Of a stretch of 35,635 nt of DNA, positions 33,301-35,635 are shown piece by piece. The stretch is from assembly GCA_902477055.1 (NCBI GenBank), contig CABSFY010000008.1, forward strand, positions 1-35,635, written 5' to 3'. The stretch's first letter is position 1. Each line of letters begins with the position of its first letter. Made by a program: the position numbers and the translations under genes. Under the pieces are notes generated by a model. That model was not told the DNA's origin and ran no database searches. It saw only the letters and a program-made list of their open reading frames with translations. This DNA is from an uncultured Eubacteriales bacterium. GTDB taxonomy: Bacteria > Bacillota > Clostridia > Oscillospirales > Oscillospiraceae.

Positions 33301-34913
33301 AGCACCGGGCTGACCGCCGCCGGCGGAACGTGACATAGCGCATCAAACAGTACAAAGCAGTCCGTTTCCGGCAGCCCGTCAAAGTGCGCAAACAGCGGCT
33401 GTGCCAGCTCGGCGGCAAGCAGTGCGTCGCATGACGCGAACAGACTCTCACAGATTGCCTTAAGCGAATTGGAGATGCGCAGCGCGTGCTTGCGGGCGAT
33501 CTTATGATCCGGGTGCAGACACTGTACGATGTAGCTGTCCCAAAGCGCGACGGATTCGTCCAGCAGCTCCAGCATCGTCGGGGCCATCGCGGATTTCGGT
33601 GCGGCTTCCGGCAGCTCCTTGCGGTATTTCGGGCCGCTGTTGGCGAGAATTTGCCCCATAATATTGCCTGCTATCCGCCGAACGTCGCCCTCCGGGTGCA
33701 TCAGCAGCTCATAGAGAAAGCTCAGCAGCTTCTGCTTGCTCGAACGGGTCATGTAAGTGTTATATTCGTCGAACAGGCGCAGATAGGTGCGGATGCGGTG
33801 CGTGTTTTTCTCGCCCCGCGCCTGCTCCAGCAGAAGATCGAACGACGTGTCTGTGCTGATGGCGTTCATCAGGCGGATGTTGTTGTCAAACGTGAGATCG
33901 CGCAGCGCGTTAAGCGATTCGGCCTGCGAAAGCAGCGCCGTGTCCCGCCGTTCCGGAGCGGTCAGCGTGCCGTCGTCCTGCACGCCTCTGCTGCGCAGAA
34001 ACGCTTCAAAATCCCGCAGCTTGCAGTAAACGAGCTGATACCGCCGCGCCTTTTCTTTCGTCACATTTGAGAGCTTCGAGCGGATGATACCGTACGAATC
34101 GGCCAGCGAATAGATGCGCATGACCTCACGGCCGCCCTCCCGGCTGCCGCGGACACGGAAGTCGGCATAGATCAGCAGCAGTGACTCGATGGAAAGGTTC
34201 TCAAATTCCAGATCCCATGTGGAGTGGTTCGCGGAAATGTGCGCGATGCCCTCCATCGACCGCTCCGTCAGCCATTGCCATGTATAGTAATAGTGCAAAT
34301 ATGGCACTCGCGCTGCGTCACTGCCTCGACAGGCAAATTTACCAATGTCATGACACAGCGCCGCAGCAGCGACCAGCGGCACATCGACCGGAAGTCCGGC
34401 CTGCTTTGCCGCCAGCGCCGTCTGTACCGCGATATTCCGCACACCGATTGTGTGCGATGCTGCGTCAAAGGGCATAATCTCCCGGCTGATGCGCAGGGTC
34501 AGTAAAAAATGTGACTGCACCACCGCCGTTTGAAACAGTGCGTACTCCTCCGGCAGCCGTGTCGGAAGCGTTTGGTCGAACGCCAGCAGATCCGTCAGCG
34601 GGTCAAACGGCGCGTCCTCCGCCGTCAGCAGCGCCTCCAGCGCGTCGATCAGCAGTACGATCGCCCGCCGCGTCGGCTCCTCCGGCGGAGTGTAGTCCGC
34701 GTCGCGAAACAGCCCGTCCGTCAAAAACGCATAAGCCGCCCGCAGCCAACCCTCCGCCGGTGTCGGCGCCAGGCGCTCCAGCACCGGTGACAACTGCGCC
34801 ACTGCCTCTGTGCAGAGCATACCCCGATCGAATTCCGAGCCGCAAAACAGCGCCGCCGTCCCGGAAAGCTCCGGTGGCAGCTTCTCTATGAGCTTTTCCT
34901 GCAAAAATCGCAT
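30345..34913 (-). CDS. 1522-residue HD / HEAT-like / NadD-like / GNAT-like / PRTase-like fusion protein
   Basis: A giant cytoplasmic protein with no signal peptide. From the N-terminus: a helical region; an HD phosphohydrolase domain with His154 (SHTIGVRN) and His188-Asp189 (CHDIGKF); about 450 residues of helical HEAT-like repeats (roughly 390-850); a nucleotidyltransferase of the NadD/cytidylyltransferase superfamily with GTFDPFSAGH at 866-875 and ISSTRIR at 1015-1021; an acetyltransferase-like segment ending in LRQLGFIPVEE near 1175; and a type I phosphoribosyltransferase-like domain with VILVDDLLHKG (Asp1333-Asp1334), preceded by RYMCVPYGK. Active-site motifs are intact in the HD and NadD-like parts; Lys replaces the usual Thr/Ser in the PRTase loop. 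It heads a minus-strand operon with redox genes. NAD-related or nucleotide-conjugate chemistry is plausible; the true reaction is unknown. Confidence 0.82.
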   Translation of the reverse strand: MRFLQEKLIEKLPPELSGTAALFCGSEFDRGMLCTEAVAQLSPVLERLAPTPAEGWLRAAYAFLTDGLFRDADYTPPEEPTRRAIVLLIDALEALLTAEDAPFDPLTDLLAFDQTLPTRLPEEYALFQTAVVQSHFLLTLRISREIMPFDAASHTIGVRNIAVQTALAAKQAGLPVDVPLVAAAALCHDIGKFACRGSDAARVPYLHYYYTWQWLTERSMEGIAHISANHSTWDLEFENLSIESLLLIYADFRVRGSREGGREVMRIYSLADSYGIIRSKLSNVTKEKARRYQLVYCKLRDFEAFLRSRGVQDDGTLTAPERRDTALLSQAESLNALRDLTFDNNIRLMNAISTDTSFDLLLEQARGEKNTHRIRTYLRLFDEYNTYMTRSSKQKLLSFLYELLMHPEGDVRRIAGNIMGQILANSGPKYRKELPEAAPKSAMAPTMLELLDESVALWDSYIVQCLHPDHKIARKHALRISNSLKAICESLFASCDALLAAELAQPLFAHFDGLPETDCFVLFDALCHVPPAAVSPVLFRAAEVPLTRMLQSGTARWQLVALRCVDHLRSCASPEFLQQAAQALPSEEAAVAYLRKKLLLGQTLPALPEASYLYLSNLKSAVHWTVKLVQIDMLRDDAALHPENAFHTAMHLSNLLSVSEHLPVREHAGEAMVTLAPYLTVDQRNEIAVDLLRELENGQEQVARYIPAYLGKLICTLPEKEISEAVEHLEGLLRSGTVRPAGPALRTLGSLIAALPEATRPIVDRCLSLLLVGVAHYHSEIHRNALCVLCHDIIANTALPVSLRRYCFERICKKLLTLLTDASRNQLSFFNRAAMLNHLYRFMVHYSVEAGEFYFEPPKPVAFFPGTFDPFSAGHKCIVEEIRARGYEVYLAVDEFSWSKHTLAKLLRRKIVRMSVADQWDTYLFPDEIPINIAMPEDLETLRACFPGREVRLVAGSDVIRNASAYRGDRKNGAAYFDHIVVRRPPAQEEGLAPICSILHGNVTEFSLPPQFEGISSTRIRASIDQDLDISALVDPIVQTYIYEFGLYLRAPIQKQVIAQQELYFVPLQGDGPGQLGVELRSRRLGEPLGSAFAHTIHIAGLFDELGDVEVCSAVRRRTSGKLLMIDRVTAALSPEPFRAVLNELLVRSLADDHTYALCRCGEGDGARAEMLRQLGFIPVEEVEGLYYVDMRAPMVLIQDLLLAIKPPHRNNPEVLDAIRKSRPRLRSALTALYPGKLLLCFDAELLNQALMYRVQRQNGAENGTQGRYMCVPYGKILSGEVVPETVTKTLHAEKCFKPDGSGFSVVEYPGYSSLPNQIRTLKSFRRPVILVDDLLHKGYRIKKLNPLFEHENLEISRIIVGILSGRGRDLMREQHRQVDCEYFIPNLHYWVTESLLYPFIGGDSVSERANPGRMLTSVNLILPYFYPRHYVDTSEAAVRTLSRTALENALCVLRALEKAHQRTFNTVLTLRRLGEAVEHPRLPDRGKALDYDFSIPASDYLEDDLLLLDRIRPVGGGVSGA

Positions 34914-34944
34914 AGCAGCTGCTCCTTTTTCCTGTATTCCTTAT

Positions 34945-34973
34945 ATTATACCGAACATCACGCGGCAGTACAA
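34945..34973 (-). promoter_or_regulatory. Promoter of the giant-protein operon
   Basis: On the minus strand TTGTAC (34973-34968), a 17-base spacer and a perfect TATAAT (34950-34945). The start codon at 34913 follows with an AAGGAG site. This fits constitutive sigma-A expression. Confidence 0.75.
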
Positions 34974-35108
34974 TATCAAAATGCCGCTTTCCGATAAAAA
35001 TCCCGTGCCGCCGCCTCACAATTCCATGCTACTGCCGAAAATCCCCCAAAAACCGCCGCGTTTTTCGCCGCCCCAACGAAAAATGCCCCCACAACCCATA
35101 CTTGCCTC

Positions 35109-35137
35109 TTGATTTTTCTGCGCATGCCTGTTATAAT
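35109..35137 (+). promoter_or_regulatory. Strong promoter before the first tRNA-Ser-like unit
   Basis: TTGATT (35109-35114), 17-base spacer, perfect TATAAT (35132-35137). Transcription would begin near 35144, some 22 bases before the first tRNA-like unit. No protein gene follows in the window. Confidence 0.7.
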
Positions 35138-35165
35138 AGCAGAGCTATTTCCCCCGATATCCCAC

Positions 35166-35262
35166 GGAGCAGTATCGAAGTGCTCATAACAGGGCTGACT
35201 CGAAATGCGCGTTGGCTCTGGCCGTTTTCTCCGCTGAAAACCCTTGATTTATAAGGGTTTTC
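35166..35262 (+). repeat. tRNA-Ser(CGA)-like 5' half, unit 1
   Basis: Starts GGAGCAG then TATCGAAG, a D-loop-like CTCATAA, and an anticodon loop CTCGAAA with CGA at 35201-35203. The anticodon stem cannot close (CTGA against TGCG) and the D-loop GG is broken, so it is not a working tRNA. After ~26 unmatched bases comes AAAACCCTT/AAGGGTTTT, a perfect 9-bp hairpin at about 35237-35261. Confidence 0.7.
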
Positions 35263-35346
35263 GCCGGATCGAATTTCAAAATTTCATATTGTTCTTGCGT
35301 GTTTTTCTTGCATTTTCTCAGCGCACGGAAAACAGTTGAGATATAC

Positions 35347-35443
35347 GGAGGGCTATCGAAGAGGTCATAACGAGAACGACTCGAAAACGAATGCCCTTTT
35401 TGGAAGCTCACCTCTGAAAAACCTTGATTTTATGGGGCTTTTC
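35347..35443 (+). repeat. tRNA-Ser(CGA)-like 5' half, unit 2
   Basis: Starts GGAGGGC then TATCGAAG, GGTCATAAC, and the loop CTCGAAA with CGA at 35382-35384. It keeps the D-stem pairs (U-A in place of U-G), but the anticodon stem is broken. The CTGAAAAACCTTGATTTTAT segment follows at the same distance (67 bases from the first G) as in unit 1. Confidence 0.7.
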
Positions 35444-35538
35444 AGCTATCATTGAAAAGTAAATATCCCTTAGTTCTCTCCATCAGTTCTCTCCTTTTTC
35501 CGAGGTTTTTTTGAGGGCTGATGTGAAGATAAATACAC

Positions 35539-35635
35539 GGAGTGGTATCGAAGTGGTCATAACGGGACTGACTCGAAATCTCCTTCGGCAAACGGAAGTA
35601 AAACTTCCGAAAAGCCTTTAACCGTGCGGGTTTCG
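35539..35635 (+). repeat. tRNA-Ser(CGA)-like 5' half, unit 3 (runs to window edge)
   Basis: The best match to a real tRNA-Ser: GGAGTGG, TATCGAAG, TGGTCATAAC, GGGA, CTGA-CTCGAAA, with CGA at 35574-35576. The 3' side reads TCTCC instead of the TCAG needed to close the stem. CCGAAAAGCCTTTAACCG follows 68 bases from the first G. The window ends within the unit. Confidence 0.65.

Noticed and set aside
34974..35108. Possible small gene in the gap between the giant-protein promoter and the tRNA-like array
   Set aside because: The open frame there has no ribosome site and a Pro-rich low-quality translation; I see no gene.
35539..35635. Intact tRNA-Ser gene
   Set aside because: The D-arm and anticodon loop are good, but the anticodon stem cannot close and no T-arm or matching acceptor 3' strand is seen before the window ends.

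Overview
The window looks like a chromosome segment of a spore-forming, high-GC anaerobic Clostridium-class bacterium, most likely a gut Oscillospiraceae/Ruminococcaceae-type organism. The reasons are strong AGGAGG ribosome sites, a SpoIIE sporulation phosphatase, a Firmicutes-style glycogen operon, an anaerobe-type three-subunit molybdenum hydroxylase, and abundant short palindromic intergenic repeats. Taxonomy is inferred from gene content and sequence style only.

Layout. (1) 1-4641, plus strand: end of glycogen synthase, glycogen phosphorylase and a GH13 glucosidase, a glycogen operon. (2) 5044-6741: M3 oligopeptidase PepF, flanked by repeat-filled gaps. (3) 7577-15796: a complete Opp/Dpp-type peptide ABC transporter operon (binding lipoprotein, two permeases, two ATPases, a small membrane protein). 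Two subunits are remodelled: the OppC-like permease carries a seven-repeat RCC1-like domain after its first membrane helix, and the OppF-like ATPase carries an extra helical domain of roughly 170-180 residues before its Q-loop. (4) 16057-20644: a MocA-like cofactor cytidylyltransferase (minus) divergent from a xanthine-dehydrogenase-type operon (Mo, FAD, 2Fe-2S subunits). (5) 20728-24716: DusB, an ECF sigma factor, its zinc-finger anti-sigma factor, and a secreted M23 peptidase. (6) 25144-27856: spoIIE (minus) and a CYTH/triphosphate tunnel protein (plus). (7) 27980-34973, minus strand: an operon of a 1522-residue multidomain protein (HD, HEAT-like, NadD-like nucleotidyltransferase, GNAT-like, phosphoribosyltransferase-like), a lactate/malate-dehydrogenase-like protein, an iron-sulfur flavoprotein and a decayed cupin gene. 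(8) 35109-35635: three tandem units that begin with the 5' half of a tRNA-Ser(CGA).

Functional links. PepF fits next to a peptide importer because it degrades oligopeptides in the cytoplasm. The MocA homologue would mature the cofactor of the hydroxylase beside it. The sigma/anti-sigma pair looks like an envelope-sensing switch next to a cell-wall peptidase. The minus-strand operon joins nucleotide chemistry with NAD- and flavin-type redox proteins; its pathway is not known to me.

The best candidates for undescribed biology are the propeller-bearing permease with its modified ATPase, the 1522-residue fusion and its redox partners, and the tRNA-half array. Two families of about 150-bp multi-hairpin repeats (A and B) each occur as one inverted pair, and two gaps hold arrays in which the palindromes vary but the spacers are conserved.
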